DNA of 64,000 nucleotides from Pseudomonadota bacterium (GTDB lineage Bacteria; Desulfobacterota; Syntrophorhabdia; Syntrophorhabdales; Syntrophorhabdaceae): the NCBI GenBank assembly GCA_026388255.1, contig JAPLKC010000085.1, positions 48,415 to 112,414 of the forward strand. Reading direction: 5' to 3'. Made by a program: the position numbers and the translations under genes. Numbering within the stretch: position 1 is the stretch's first letter; each line of letters begins with the position of its first letter. Below are positions 17,583-26,308 of the stretch, piece after piece. The notes below the pieces were generated by a model that worked only from the letters and a program-made list of their open reading frames with translations, searched no databases and was not told where the DNA came from.

Positions 17583-18383
17583 TCATATTTCAATGTTCAT
17601 GCTTCCACTCCTGTATCCTTTCAAATCAAGCGTTATATAAGAAAATCCATACTGTTTTAGCGTTTCAACTATACCGGTTTTATTGGCCATTATTGTATCA
17701 AAATCTTCCACCATGACCTCGATGCGTGCAACATTCCCATGATATCGTACCCTAACCTGTCGTGTCCCCAGGCTTCGGATAAATTCCTCAGAACGTTCTA
17801 TCTTTTTTAGAATCTCAATATTGATCGACGTACCGTAGGGTATCCTTGATGAAAGACAAGCAAGGGAAGGCTTGTCATGCGTCGGAAGAGAAAGTGTTTT
17901 TGATAGCTCCCGTATTTCACTTTTTCTAAGCTCAACCGTCAACAAGGGGCTCAGGACATGTTGTTCAACACAGGCCTTTCTTCCGGGCCGGAAGTCATCC
18001 ATATCGTCGAGGTTCGATCCTTCTGCCACGTGAAGAAACCCTCTATCCTTTGCAATGTCCCATGCCTTATCAAAAAGATGGGTCTTGCAGAAATAGCAGC
18101 GGGAGGTGGTATTTTGAATGAAATTAAGGTCTTCCATTTCGGAAGTTTCTTCAATGATATATTCAGCTCCGAGAAGTCTCGACAGAGTCACGGCCTCTTC
18201 TATTTCTCCTTGGGGACATGTAGGGGACAATCCGATAAAGGCAAGCACATTTTCCCTGCCGAGAACGTCTACGCAAACCTTGAGAAGAAATGTGCTGTCT
18301 ACACCTCCTGAAAACGCAACAACAACCTTCTGAAGGCCTTTAATAGTTTCTTCTAATTTGTCTAACTTCTGCTCAATATTCAT
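17583..18383 (-). CDS. larE: LarE-type ATP-dependent sulfur transferase
   Basis: 266 residues. PP-loop ATPase motif SGGVDST (about 27-33), then SRCYFCK and CLSSRIPYG, the signature set of the LarE/ExsB-like family. LarE donates sulfur to the nickel-pincer cofactor of lactate racemase and related enzymes by sacrificing a cysteine. The Cys in SLACLSSRIPYG corresponds to the usual donor position; RCYFC offers a further pair, as in LarE versions that may carry an iron-sulfur cluster instead. No larB or larC is in the window, so the target enzyme is unknown. Confidence 0.85.
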   Translation of the reverse strand: MNIEQKLDKLEETIKGLQKVVVAFSGGVDSTFLLKVCVDVLGRENVLAFIGLSPTCPQGEIEEAVTLSRLLGAEYIIEETSEMEDLNFIQNTTSRCYFCKTHLFDKAWDIAKDRGFLHVAEGSNLDDMDDFRPGRKACVEQHVLSPLLTVELRKSEIRELSKTLSLPTHDKPSLACLSSRIPYGTSINIEILKKIERSEEFIRSLGTRQVRVRYHGNVARIEVMVEDFDTIMANKTGIVETLKQYGFSYITLDLKGYRSGSMNIEI

Positions 18384-18397
18384 AATTTTAGCCTGTA

Positions 18398-19132
18398 TCA
18401 GATTGTTTGAGTAACAGCTCGTTGCCGTTTTACCTCGCAGACAGAAACAGCAAAACAGGTTGCAACATTTAAAGAAGAAAAGTTGTCTTCAGTGGGAATT
18501 TTTATGATTTCATCACATTTTTCCTTTGTGAGCCTCCGCAAACCCTCTTCGCTGCCAAAGACAAGGCATGCAGCGCCCCGCAGGTCTGTTTTCCATATAG
18601 GCGCTACCCCTTTTTCATCGAGACCATAACAAAAAACACCGGTCTTTTTCAGCATATCAATGTATCGTGCAAGGTTGACAACCCTGACTATCTTTACATG
18701 CTCAATGCCCCCTCGCGATATGCTCGCAACGGTTTGTGTAATACCGCATGAGCGGTCTTTCGGAATAATAATCGCATTGACTCCGAAACAGGCTGCGCTT
18801 CGCAAAATATTACCAAGGTTCTGCGGATCAAAAATGCCGTCAAAGGCACATAAGAGAGGGTTTTTAATGCGCTCAAGATCATGCAAAAGCTCATCAGGGT
18901 CCGTATATGAGATTTCATCCCTTTCAAGGCATATGTGGGATTTTATATCACTGAATTTTTTTAAATAGATGTCTTTTTGAAGCACCTTGAAAGAAATGCC
19001 CTGTTTCTTAGCCTCTTTAATGACTTCATCCGATACAGTCTCATAACCATGTTCTATCCAGAGCCTTCTGACAGATCCCGGATGGCTTCTAATAAGCTCG
19101 ATAATACTGTTTTTGTTAGTGAGGTAAGGCAT
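18398..19132 (-). CDS. SpoU/TrmH-family rRNA 2'-O-methyltransferase (RlmB-like)
   Basis: 244 residues from ATG 19132 (MPYLTNKN). A longer frame to 19180 would run deep into pyrF; this start overlaps the end of pyrF by 17 bases. An N-terminal substrate-binding domain (residues 1-75) precedes the knotted SPOUT catalytic domain with motif 1 NLGNILRSAACFG, motif 2 VFGSEEGL and motif 3 FSSLNVATCFAVSV. The family methylates 23S rRNA ribose (RlmB, G2251) or tRNA Gm18; size and the added N-domain favour RlmB. It forms a tight group with pyrF. Confidence 0.85.
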   Translation of the reverse strand: MPYLTNKNSIIELIRSHPGSVRRLWIEHGYETVSDEVIKEAKKQGISFKVLQKDIYLKKFSDIKSHICLERDEISYTDPDELLHDLERIKNPLLCAFDGIFDPQNLGNILRSAACFGVNAIIIPKDRSCGITQTVASISRGGIEHVKIVRVVNLARYIDMLKKTGVFCYGLDEKGVAPIWKTDLRGAACLVFGSEEGLRRLTKEKCDEIIKIPTEDNFSSLNVATCFAVSVCEVKRQRAVTQTI

Positions 19133-19838
19133 TTTTGATGTCTTCGCAGACTTTCTCAAGGAGGGATTGCGGGTTTTCACTATCCGTTATTGCCCTGCCG
19201 AGCACAATGTAATTTGCGCCCATACGAATTGCATCTTTTGGCGTAATTGTCCTTTTCTGGTCGTCCTTTTTTGATTCTATCCTTACGCCGGGAGTTACAA
19301 TGATAAAATCGTTCCCGCACAGTTCCCGTATCATTGCGATATCTTCACCTGCTGCAACAACACCGTCAAGTTCAGCTTCCTTTGCAAGCAGGACAAGATT
19401 CCGGGCTAATTGAGATACAGGTATATCTATGCCCATACGCTTTAACTCAGCATCATCTATGCTTGTCAACACCGAAACTCCGATGATCTTCGGACGTTGC
19501 AGCTGAAACCTTTTCACAGCATTGAAAAGTGCAGCCCTTGCGTCTTTCATCATGGTAAATCCACCCGACGTATGTATATTCAACATATCAACACCAAGCC
19601 TTGCCGCTTCAACAACAGCCTTTGAAACAGTATTCGGTATATCGTGGTACTTGAGATCTAAAAAAACCTTGGAATTTTTCATGTTTATAAAATCTACAAT
19701 CTTTGGACCGCAATGGGTAAATAGCTGTTTGCCGACTTTGAACATTCCGACATGGCCTCTAAACTCCATAACAATTCTGCGTGCTTCCTCAAAATGTTCT
19801 ACATCAAGGGCAAGGATGATTTTTTCCTTCGGATCCAT
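19116..19838 (-). CDS. pyrF: Orotidine 5'-phosphate decarboxylase
   Basis: 240 residues, normal for PyrF. ALDVEH at the first strand and DLKYHDIPNT supply the catalytic Lys-Asp-x-x-Asp tetrad; ITPGVR and NYIVLGRAI bind the phosphate. It makes UMP, the last step of pyrimidine synthesis. ATG at 19838 with GGAGAC upstream. It overlaps the start of the downstream methyltransferase, so the two are translated together. Confidence 0.95.
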   Translation of the reverse strand: MDPKEKIILALDVEHFEEARRIVMEFRGHVGMFKVGKQLFTHCGPKIVDFINMKNSKVFLDLKYHDIPNTVSKAVVEAARLGVDMLNIHTSGGFTMMKDARAALFNAVKRFQLQRPKIIGVSVLTSIDDAELKRMGIDIPVSQLARNLVLLAKEAELDGVVAAGEDIAMIRELCGNDFIIVTPGVRIESKKDDQKRTITPKDAIRMGANYIVLGRAITDSENPQSLLEKVCEDIKNALPH

Positions 19839-20092
19839 ATCGTCTCCTGTTTAAAATTTATAAGGCAATATAAAATCTGTTGTTTCCGGCATAGCCGTTC
19901 ACAACCTGTATTGAAAGGATTACCGGCAATTATTCAAGCTTGTTGTTTGAAACATATTTTATTTCTTTTACTCTTTTTTTGAGAAGATGTAAAGATACCT
20001 TTGAAAGATTTTCTGTGTTTTTGTACTTTTATACATTTGAGTACATGTCGCTTCCACCTAGTGATTAAGGCTTTTCTGAAATCTATTTGGTA

Positions 20093-20623
20093 TCAGTAAT
20101 CCAGCCCAAGTGTTGCTGCTGTACCTTCTTTAAATATATGTTTCACCTCTTTCATTTCTGTAACGATGTCCGCTATTTTGATAAGTTCGTGTGGCGCATC
20201 CCTGCCGGTTATGATCACATGAAGTGCATCATCTTTCATTGTGAGAAAATTAATCACGCTATCAACAGGGAATAGCTCCAGACTTAATGCAACGGATAAC
20301 TCATCGAGAATAAGAATCTGGTATTTCTTTTTTGAGAGCATCTCTTCCATGAACAGCCATGCATTTTCAACGATTTCCATATGCGGTCTCGGGTCATCTC
20401 CTCTGAATACAAAACCCATACCAAAGAGGTATATATCTATTTTTTCCAGCATTGCCGGGCAAACCTTCTGCTCTCCCGATTTACCTTCTTCTTTCATAAA
20501 TTCTATCATGAGTGTGTTCATACCATGACCACTTGCACGCAGCGCAACACCGAGTGCGGCTGTTGTTTTACCCTTGCCGTTCCCGGTAAAAACTACAATA
20601 AGTCCTTTTTTCTTTTTTTTCAT
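20093..20623 (-). CDS. cobO: Cob(I)yrinic acid a,c-diamide adenosyltransferase (CobO/BtuR)
   Basis: 176 residues. The P-loop GNGKGKTTAALG at residues 14-25, LILDELSVALS with the Walker B Asp, and TGRDAPHELI are standard for the CobO/CobA/BtuR adenosyltransferase. It attaches the adenosyl group to cobalt in corrinoids. It stands alone here with no other cobalamin gene nearby. ATG at 20623 follows AAAGGGGGA. Confidence 0.92.
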   Translation of the reverse strand: MKKKKKGLIVVFTGNGKGKTTAALGVALRASGHGMNTLMIEFMKEEGKSGEQKVCPAMLEKIDIYLFGMGFVFRGDDPRPHMEIVENAWLFMEEMLSKKKYQILILDELSVALSLELFPVDSVINFLTMKDDALHVIITGRDAPHELIKIADIVTEMKEVKHIFKEGTAATLGLDY

Positions 20624-20642
20624 AAATCCCCCTTTAAAGCAT

Positions 20643-20754
20643 GTGAATAGTGAACAGTGAACGGTTTTGCTGGAACATTTCCCGCAGCCAGTGAGATCCG
20701 GTTAATTTAAGAATTCCCATACTCCGGCTCCGGTATTATTTTTTCACTATTCAC
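20643..20754. repeat. 12-bp inverted repeat between cobO and rtcB
   Basis: GTGAATAGTGAA (20643-20654) and TTCACTATTCAC (20743-20754) are exact inverse complements separated by 88 bases. Such flanks around a small intergenic block may mark a miniature element, or simply a long hairpin. Nothing else in this gap is recognisable. Confidence 0.5.
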
Positions 20755-20760
20755 TATTTC

Positions 20761-22230
20761 TCAGCCTTTTATCAGTCCCAGCGGTACAATCTTTGCGACA
20801 AGTCTGGAAATACCTGCATCATGGACAACCTGAACAACCTTTGATACATCTTTGTATGCCTCCGGCATTTCTTCGACAAGTGTTGCCCTGCTTGCAGCCC
20901 TCACATATATGCCTCTGGATTCCATTTCTTTCGAGACAGAACGTCCTTTTGATATCTTTATTGCCTGGCTCCTGCTCATAACACGTCCTGCACCGTGACA
21001 TGTGCTCCCGAAGGTTTCTTCCATAGCGCGCTCTGTGCCGCAAAGCACGTAAGATGCCCGGCCCATGTCTCCGGGGATTAATACCGGCTGACCTGCTTTC
21101 ATATATTTTTCGGGCAGTGCAGGGTTGCCTGCCGGAAAAGCCCTTGTTGCCCCTTTTCTGTGGACGCAGAGGGTTGTTCCTTCGCCTTTAGCTTTATCGG
21201 TTTTCTGGATATGATGTTTTTCTATCTTTGCGATGTTATGGCACACATCGTAAACGAGTGAAAGACCGATCTTATTTGCACTCATTCTGAAAATATACTC
21301 GAATGTTTCTCGCACCCAGTGTGTAATCATCTGTCTGTTTGCAAAGGCATAGTTTGCTGCAGATGCCATAGCCCCCAGATACTTCTGCCCTTCCGGCGAT
21401 TCAACTGGCGCGCAGCAAAGTTGCCTGTCGGGCAACGATATGCCGTATTTTTCAGATGCCCTGAACATCTCTTTTATATAATCATCGCATATCTGGTAAC
21501 CAAGGCCGCGCGAGCCGGTATGTATCATGACTGTTATCTGATCCTGAAACAATCCGAAGATACGTGCGATGTCTTCATCGTATATCTCTTTTATACATCC
21601 AATCTCTACGAAATGGTTGCCGGAGCCTAAAGTCCCGAGCTGATCCCTGCCTCTCTCGCAAGCCCTGTCCGATACATTTTCAGGTAATGCAGATCCAATC
21701 TGTCCCTCATCTTCAATGAACGGCAAGTCATCATGTGTCCCATACCCGTTCTCTATTGCCCAGCGCGCACCTTTTTTTAGCACCTTCCTTAATTCATCCC
21801 TTGAAAGTTTAAAATCCTTTCGGTGAGACCCTACTCCACTTGGAATGTTAAGGTAAAGCTTGTCGACAAGATCTTCAATTTTATGCTTAATATCCTGAAC
21901 GCTCAACACGGAGCGCATAAGCCTCACGCCTCAATTTATGTCATAACCGACACCACCGGGAGAAATAATGCCTTTATTTGTATCGAATGCAGCTACCCCG
22001 CCGATAGGGAAACCATAGCCCCAGTGGATATCGGGCATTGCCATGGACATGCCTACAATGCCGGGCAGGCAGGCAACGTTCTCTACCTGTTTGATGCTCT
22101 CGTCTGTTCCCATCACACGGAACAGTTCTTCATTCAGATAAACAAGTCCGTCCACAAGCATACGGTCATGCCTTTCTACCAGATATCTGTTGTCGTCAAG
22201 TTTTCTTAAATGCTTCCGCAGATTTTCCAT
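20761..22230 (-). CDS. rtcB: RNA ligase RtcB, predicted selenoprotein (in-frame UGA at the metal-binding Cys)
   Basis: Read through one UGA (21933-21931) the protein is 489 residues, the usual RtcB length. The UGA is codon 100, in [16 protein letters not shown], where almost every RtcB has Cys of the DINCG motif, which coordinates the catalytic manganese. Both halves are intact: [14 protein letters not shown] before; [14 protein letters not shown], the guanylylated His in [10 protein letters not shown] and GSTCHGAGR after. A hairpin 20 bases past the UGA fits a bacterial SECIS (separate entry). The enzyme joins 2',3'-cyclic phosphate or 3'-phosphate RNA ends to 5'-OH ends with GTP. Archease, its activator, lies 81 bp upstream. 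Alternatives are a nonsense mutation or a sequencing error; neither explains the exact site or the hairpin. Confidence 0.85.
21885..21922 (-). promoter_or_regulatory. Candidate bacterial SECIS element in rtcB
   Basis: Directly after the in-frame UGA the RNA folds as an apical stem GCGCUC / GAGCGU (six pairs, one G-U; 21916-21911 with 21904-21899) around the loop CGUGUU, backed by an outer stem GCUUA / UAAGC (21922-21918 with 21889-21885). The loop begins 21 bases after the UGA and has G as its second base. From memory, bacterial SECIS elements need a loop 16-37 bases downstream of the UGA with G in the first two loop positions; both conditions are met. Confidence 0.65.
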
Positions 22231-22311
22231 GATATAAGCCCTCCTGCAATGAGGGGTTGGTCTTTAAACAAAAGTGGTGTTACGTACTCAACGTTTAAAA
22301 CATTGCTTTCC

Positions 22312-22731
22312 TTACACATCAACTATTATCGTTGCCTTAAGCATATCATTTGTTTCTTCAATAGAAAATTTGTGATAGGTAACCGCCTTGACTTCCCGTT
22401 TTATCTTGTCTCTTGAGGGGTTATATATTCCACCAATTACAGTACCCGTCAGTTTCTTGCTTTCAATCTTTAAGGACAGGTCTTTTGGTATAAAACCTTC
22501 CATATCCCATAGGTATAGAAGTTCATTGAGAAAAGCAATGAGAAGCCCTTGGTCATCTGTTAGATCGAATCTTTTTCCTTTCTCCGGTCTCCTTTCTCCT
22601 GGCTCAATGATGAGTGAAAAGAGGGCCTCTACAGCGTTTTTATAGAGGTCCTCCAGTGTTTTTCCATATATTTCAAACCCGACATCGGCTTCGTGATCTA
22701 TGATTTTATAATGTTCCATGTAAAAGCCCAT
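22312..22731 (-). CDS. Archease, RtcB activator
   Basis: 139 residues, standard for archease. It has DHEADVGFEIYGKTLEDLY near the start, where the Asp/His set binds calcium, and a FLNELLYLWD helix; it ends in IIVDV with the conserved terminal Asp. Archease speeds RtcB guanylylation and turnover. It lies immediately upstream of rtcB in the same orientation. ATG 22731 (MGFYMEHYK) or 22719 (MEHYK) are possible starts; the ribosome site is weak for both. Confidence 0.93.
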   Translation of the reverse strand: MGFYMEHYKIIDHEADVGFEIYGKTLEDLYKNAVEALFSLIIEPGERRPEKGKRFDLTDDQGLLIAFLNELLYLWDMEGFIPKDLSLKIESKKLTGTVIGGIYNPSRDKIKREVKAVTYHKFSIEETNDMLKATIIVDV

Positions 22732-22779
22732 TGACTGATTAATAAAATGATTTGTTAAAAGGTGACCGTCTTCTCACTT

Positions 22780-23616
22780 TCAGCCTTTAATAATTTCTTT
22801 AATCTTCCCTGTTATCCCCACTGCTTCTTTAAGCGGCCTCTGCCATATATTTCTCCCGAATATAAGCCCTGAAGCACCGGCTTTTATGCATACCTCGGCT
22901 TTCCGGATAAGGTCGTTATCAGAAACCATTTCGCCTCCTGCAAAGATTACAGGGACGCCGCCGGTGCTTGCGATAATCTGCTTTATTGCATCGCTCAACC
23001 CTATATCATAGCTTCTATACGGCTCCGGTATTTTATCATTCTTTTTCAGGGAAGGTACATTCAGCTTTACCATGTCTGCTCCGAGCTCTGCGGCAACACG
23101 GCCTGCATACTCTATGGCATAAAGGCTGTCCTTACCGCCCTTTTCTTTAATGTCTTCGCCCCTCGGGTAAGACCAGACTATCACGGGCAATCCATATCGA
23201 TGAGCCTCTTCCCTTATTTCAGAAAATTGTTCTATATCCTCATCCTGTCTTGCTGAGCCGACATAGAGGGTATAGCCGATTGCTATAGCCGAAAGGGAGA
23301 GTGCATCATTAACACTTGCCGTAAGCGTGGAGAGAGGCTCATCATCAGGCGGAATCTCCGTCTTGCCATTCACCTTCAATATGAGCGGCACTTCTCCATA
23401 TATGTCTTTAAAGTACCTCCTTGCATTGCCTATATGCATAACAACCGCATTATATTTTGCTTTTTTTGCAATTTCTATAACATGCATCGGATCCCGTGCA
23501 AATGTAGCTTGAAAAAAGTCTCTCGGACCATGCTCGAGTCCCTGATCATAAGGCAATATCAGGGTTCTCCCGTTTGTTTGAAACAGCCTGTTCAACTTTA
23601 CTTCTTTCGGTTCCAT
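22780..23616 (-). CDS. Archaeal-type class I fructose-bisphosphate aldolase (DhnA family)
   Basis: 278 residues. Motifs LPYDQGLEHGP (phosphate and active site), WSYPRG, ADMVKLNVP with the Schiff-base Lys, and IFAGGE and GLIFGRNIWQR for phosphate binding. This is the DhnA/FbaB-like family that cleaves fructose 1,6-bisphosphate in glycolysis and gluconeogenesis, common in archaea and deltaproteobacteria. Related enzymes (LsrF, aroA') share the fold, but the motif set favours aldolase. AGGAGGG lies before ATG 23616. Same strand as archease and rtcB, but 48 bp away. Confidence 0.88.
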   Translation of the reverse strand: MEPKEVKLNRLFQTNGRTLILPYDQGLEHGPRDFFQATFARDPMHVIEIAKKAKYNAVVMHIGNARRYFKDIYGEVPLILKVNGKTEIPPDDEPLSTLTASVNDALSLSAIAIGYTLYVGSARQDEDIEQFSEIREEAHRYGLPVIVWSYPRGEDIKEKGGKDSLYAIEYAGRVAAELGADMVKLNVPSLKKNDKIPEPYRSYDIGLSDAIKQIIASTGGVPVIFAGGEMVSDNDLIRKAEVCIKAGASGLIFGRNIWQRPLKEAVGITGKIKEIIKG

Positions 23617-23777
23617 GCACCCTCCTTTTTAATATTTACTGTGATGAAAGAAAACAATTATATCATCTCGCAATGATAAAGGGAAAAAGTTTTCACACTA
23701 ATGGAGGATGTACCTGTGGCTGTTTTATCCACTGTGAATTAAAATGCTAAAATACCCGGAAAGGATTGACATGCTTC

Positions 23778-24287
23778 TTAGCTTAGCCCTGTTCCTACTT
23801 TCTTCTTCTTTTTATCAAGCCGGGCTTCCTTCTGCTGTTCGTAGATATCATCCACAAGTGTGGAAAGCCTCTCCCGCCAGCGCGGATCATCCTTGTTGTA
23901 CTCTATCTCTTCATAGAAATCCGATATGGTGTGGTCCTGGAGCTTGTACGGATTTGACTCGGCTTCAAGGTCAAAGACAGCATGCCTCAACTCATGCCGG
24001 ATCAGTCTTTCTTTATCGGCTTTTGTAATATTGTCCCAACACAATTTGTCCAGGGTTATAATGTAATCATATCCTTCAACTGCCCCAGCCTCATCGATTG
24101 TCAAATGCCTCAAGAGGTCATTTGTTCTCATGATCCGACCGAGAACCATCATTCCACCTGTTTTTCTCTTTCTTAAATCAAAAAGCACTTTGATCTGTGC
24201 ATTTTTTAACTCAGGAAAATACTGAGCCTTTATCTCCCTTAGCATTGTCACTACCTCGTCGCTCACTTCCTCGTATCTGAGTCCCAT
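23778..24287 (-). CDS. Putative phage-type metallopeptidase-domain protein
   Basis: 169 residues. The HELRHAVFD motif (HExxH) plus a downstream acidic stretch (DHTISDFYEEIEY) matches the putative phage metallopeptidase domain, a relative of SprT-like zinc proteases that is common in phages and deltaproteobacteria. An upstream part, LKNAQIKVLFDLRKRKTGG, fits the usual N-terminal strand. The C-terminus is lysine-rich (ARLDKKKKKVG). The substrate is unknown. No other phage gene is adjacent, so this is not evidence for a prophage. Confidence 0.75.
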   Translation of the reverse strand: MGLRYEEVSDEVVTMLREIKAQYFPELKNAQIKVLFDLRKRKTGGMMVLGRIMRTNDLLRHLTIDEAGAVEGYDYIITLDKLCWDNITKADKERLIRHELRHAVFDLEAESNPYKLQDHTISDFYEEIEYNKDDPRWRERLSTLVDDIYEQQKEARLDKKKKKVGTGLS

Positions 24288-24332
24288 GCAACTGCCTCCT
24301 GTAAATAGATTTCTAACTTTATCCGAAAAACA

Positions 24333-25262
24333 CTATTGTCCTGCCCTTTCAAAATATGATCTGGCTACCTGAACATCTATGTTGATCCTGTGCTTCAGTT
24401 CATCAACGTTGTTAAACTTTATTTCGTCCCTGATTCGTTCATGAAAATACAGAGAAACTTCCTTCCCGTAAAGGCTATCTGAATAATCCAATATAAATGT
24501 CTCAATAGATATGTCCCTGTTGTTAAAGGTAGGATTGTATCCAATATTTGTAACCGACCGGTATGTTTTATCATCAACTCTGACTTCACTAATATAGACG
24601 CCGTTTTTTGGGATAACCTCAAATTCGGTTTCAATATTTATAGTAGGGAAACCAATGCCACCCCCCCTGCCATACCCCCTTAATACCCGACCCTCTATTA
24701 TGTAGGGCCTCCCGAGAAATACCTCGGCCTTTTTGACATCTCCAGTCATAATCAGCTTTCTTATCCTATTGCTCCCTATCTTTTCATCGTTTAAGGTGAT
24801 AGCCTCCACTATATCAAAGAAGAACCCGTATTTGCCGGACAGGGTTTTAAGTATATCTGTGTTACCTTTGCCCCCCTTACCAAACTTAAAATCATACCCT
24901 ACCACCAGTCCTTTAATCCCAAGCTTTCCAACCAGAATATCTCTAACAAACACCTCGGGGTCTGTTAAACGGAATTCATCTGTAAAGGGCAGCAAGAGCA
25001 ATACATCAATACCGTTCTCTTCAATAAGCCTTTTTCTTATATTGACCGGCGTAATAAGTCCAAGGTGATTGTCGGGTCTTAAAACACTCAGCGGATGGGG
25101 ATCAAAGGTCATGAGCATTGACGTACCGGATATCTCTGCTGCCCGTGCCTTCACCATTTCAATGATTTTTCTATGACCAAGATGGATGCCGTCATAGTTT
25201 CCTATCGTAAGAACCGGATTCGGAAAATTATCAAAATTATTGAGAGATTCGAAAGTTTTCAT
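24333..25262 (-). CDS. ribF: Bifunctional riboflavin kinase / FAD synthetase
   Basis: 309 residues, typical of RibF. The N-terminal nucleotidyltransferase domain has TIGNYDGIHLGHRKII and GYDFKFGKGGKG; the C-terminal kinase domain has GRVLRGYGRGGGIGFPTINIETE and NIGYNPTFN, followed by ETFILDYSDSLYG. It makes FMN and FAD from riboflavin. It lies on the minus strand, 47 bp before the divergent tRNA-Leu. Confidence 0.95.
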   Translation of the reverse strand: MKTFESLNNFDNFPNPVLTIGNYDGIHLGHRKIIEMVKARAAEISGTSMLMTFDPHPLSVLRPDNHLGLITPVNIRKRLIEENGIDVLLLLPFTDEFRLTDPEVFVRDILVGKLGIKGLVVGYDFKFGKGGKGNTDILKTLSGKYGFFFDIVEAITLNDEKIGSNRIRKLIMTGDVKKAEVFLGRPYIIEGRVLRGYGRGGGIGFPTINIETEFEVIPKNGVYISEVRVDDKTYRSVTNIGYNPTFNNRDISIETFILDYSDSLYGKEVSLYFHERIRDEIKFNNVDELKHRINIDVQVARSYFERAGQ

Positions 25263-25309
25263 ACACTCCTCTTGACATATGCATCATATCCATATAAGTT
25301 AAACATTGT

Positions 25310-25394
25310 GCCGAAGTGGCGGAATTGGTAGACGCGCTAGATTCAGGGTCTAGTAGGCTGTAAGTCTGTGTGGGTTCGAGTCCCGTCTTCGGCA
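25310..25394 (+). tRNA. tRNA-Leu (anticodon CAG)
   Basis: 85 nt. Acceptor arms GCCGAAG and CTTCGGC with discriminator A; anticodon stem CTAGA/TCTAG with loop TTCAGGG, giving CAG (reads CUG); a long variable arm as in class II tRNAs; T loop GGTTCGAGTCC. The CCA end is not encoded. Confidence 0.97.
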
Positions 25395-25395
25395 T

Positions 25396-26226
25396 TTAAA
25401 TTTTCGTATGTTTAGCTGTAAACCAGTCTATTAATCTCCTCGCAATGCTTATATTCCCAGGAATTTCAGGCAGATTGCCTGCCTTAAACCACCCTGCATC
25501 GGCTATTTCCTCTCCGTCGATTTTTATCCTGCCCCCTGCGTAGCTTGCAATAAAGGCTATCATAAGAGAATCAGGAAAGGGCCATGGTTGGCTTCCGAAG
25601 TAACGTATGTCTTTCACATCAATGCCGACTTCTTCTTTTATTTCTCGCTGTACCGTCTCCTCAAGGGTTTCGCCTGGCTCGACAAAACCGGCAAGCACAC
25701 TATATAAGTCACCCTGGAAACGTTTGGCCCGGGCAAGCAATACCATATCTTCATGCTCAACGAGGACGATAACGGCAGGTGAAATCCTGGGAAACATTAT
25801 AAAATGGCAGTTCGGACATTCCTTCGCCCGTATATCCTCTCTGTTTGTTGTCTGTCCCCCGCATCTCCCGCAGAATTGGTGCGTTCTATCCCAGTCAGCT
25901 ATCTGAATTGCTCTGACAGCAACTTTATACAGACTTTCCTCCAGATGTCCATAGAGTTTCCACAGGCCCTGAAACATAGTACCTTCAGGAGCGTCACAGG
26001 TATCAGGTAATTCCGCAGAAAAACAATCACGCCCATCAAGTATCCCTAGATAATGATGATGTACTATGGATAATCCAAGCTCGGCAGGTATTGTTAGCAA
26101 AGGTACGGATACCGCGTCTCCGGCCACCCTGACAAGCATCCTGTGCTCTTTAAAAATAAACCACAAAGCGGCAGACCTTGTTTGTTCGTGCTGCGGATTT
26201 ATAGAAGGGATAAATTGCCCTGACAT
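25396..26226 (-). CDS. nudC: NAD+/NADH pyrophosphatase (Nudix, NudC type)
   Basis: 276 residues from ATG 26226 (MSGQFIPS). The frame extends to a TTG at 26289, adding 21 residues, but no start has a good ribosome site. A zinc ribbon (CGRCG...CPNC) is followed by a complete Nudix box, GFVEPGETLEETVQREIKEE (first 20 residues of the box), and the NudC-specific SQPWPFPDSLM. It cleaves NADH, and in some species removes NAD caps from RNA. It is convergent with tRNA-Leu, overlapping it by no bases. Confidence 0.9.
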   Translation of the reverse strand: MSGQFIPSINPQHEQTRSAALWFIFKEHRMLVRVAGDAVSVPLLTIPAELGLSIVHHHYLGILDGRDCFSAELPDTCDAPEGTMFQGLWKLYGHLEESLYKVAVRAIQIADWDRTHQFCGRCGGQTTNREDIRAKECPNCHFIMFPRISPAVIVLVEHEDMVLLARAKRFQGDLYSVLAGFVEPGETLEETVQREIKEEVGIDVKDIRYFGSQPWPFPDSLMIAFIASYAGGRIKIDGEEIADAGWFKAGNLPEIPGNISIARRLIDWFTAKHTKI

Positions 26227-26308
26227 GCTGAAAAAAATACTTCTTATGACAGGCAAAGTCAATAGCATCGACTTTCGTTTTAAACTCAATTATGGTATAT
26301 GTTTTAAC

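Noticed and set aside
21931..22230. Reading rtcB as two genes or a pseudogene split by a stop
   Set aside because: The single UGA is exactly at the essential Cys, both halves are fully conserved in the same frame, and a SECIS-like hairpin follows; a selenoprotein explains all three.
23778..24287. Prophage marker (phage-type metallopeptidase)
   Set aside because: All neighbours are housekeeping genes; there are no capsid, portal or integrase genes.
26066..26308. N-terminal extension of the histidine kinase
   Set aside because: This part lies antisense to nudC and has no kinase-like or sensor-like sequence; ATG 26309 is a sounder start.
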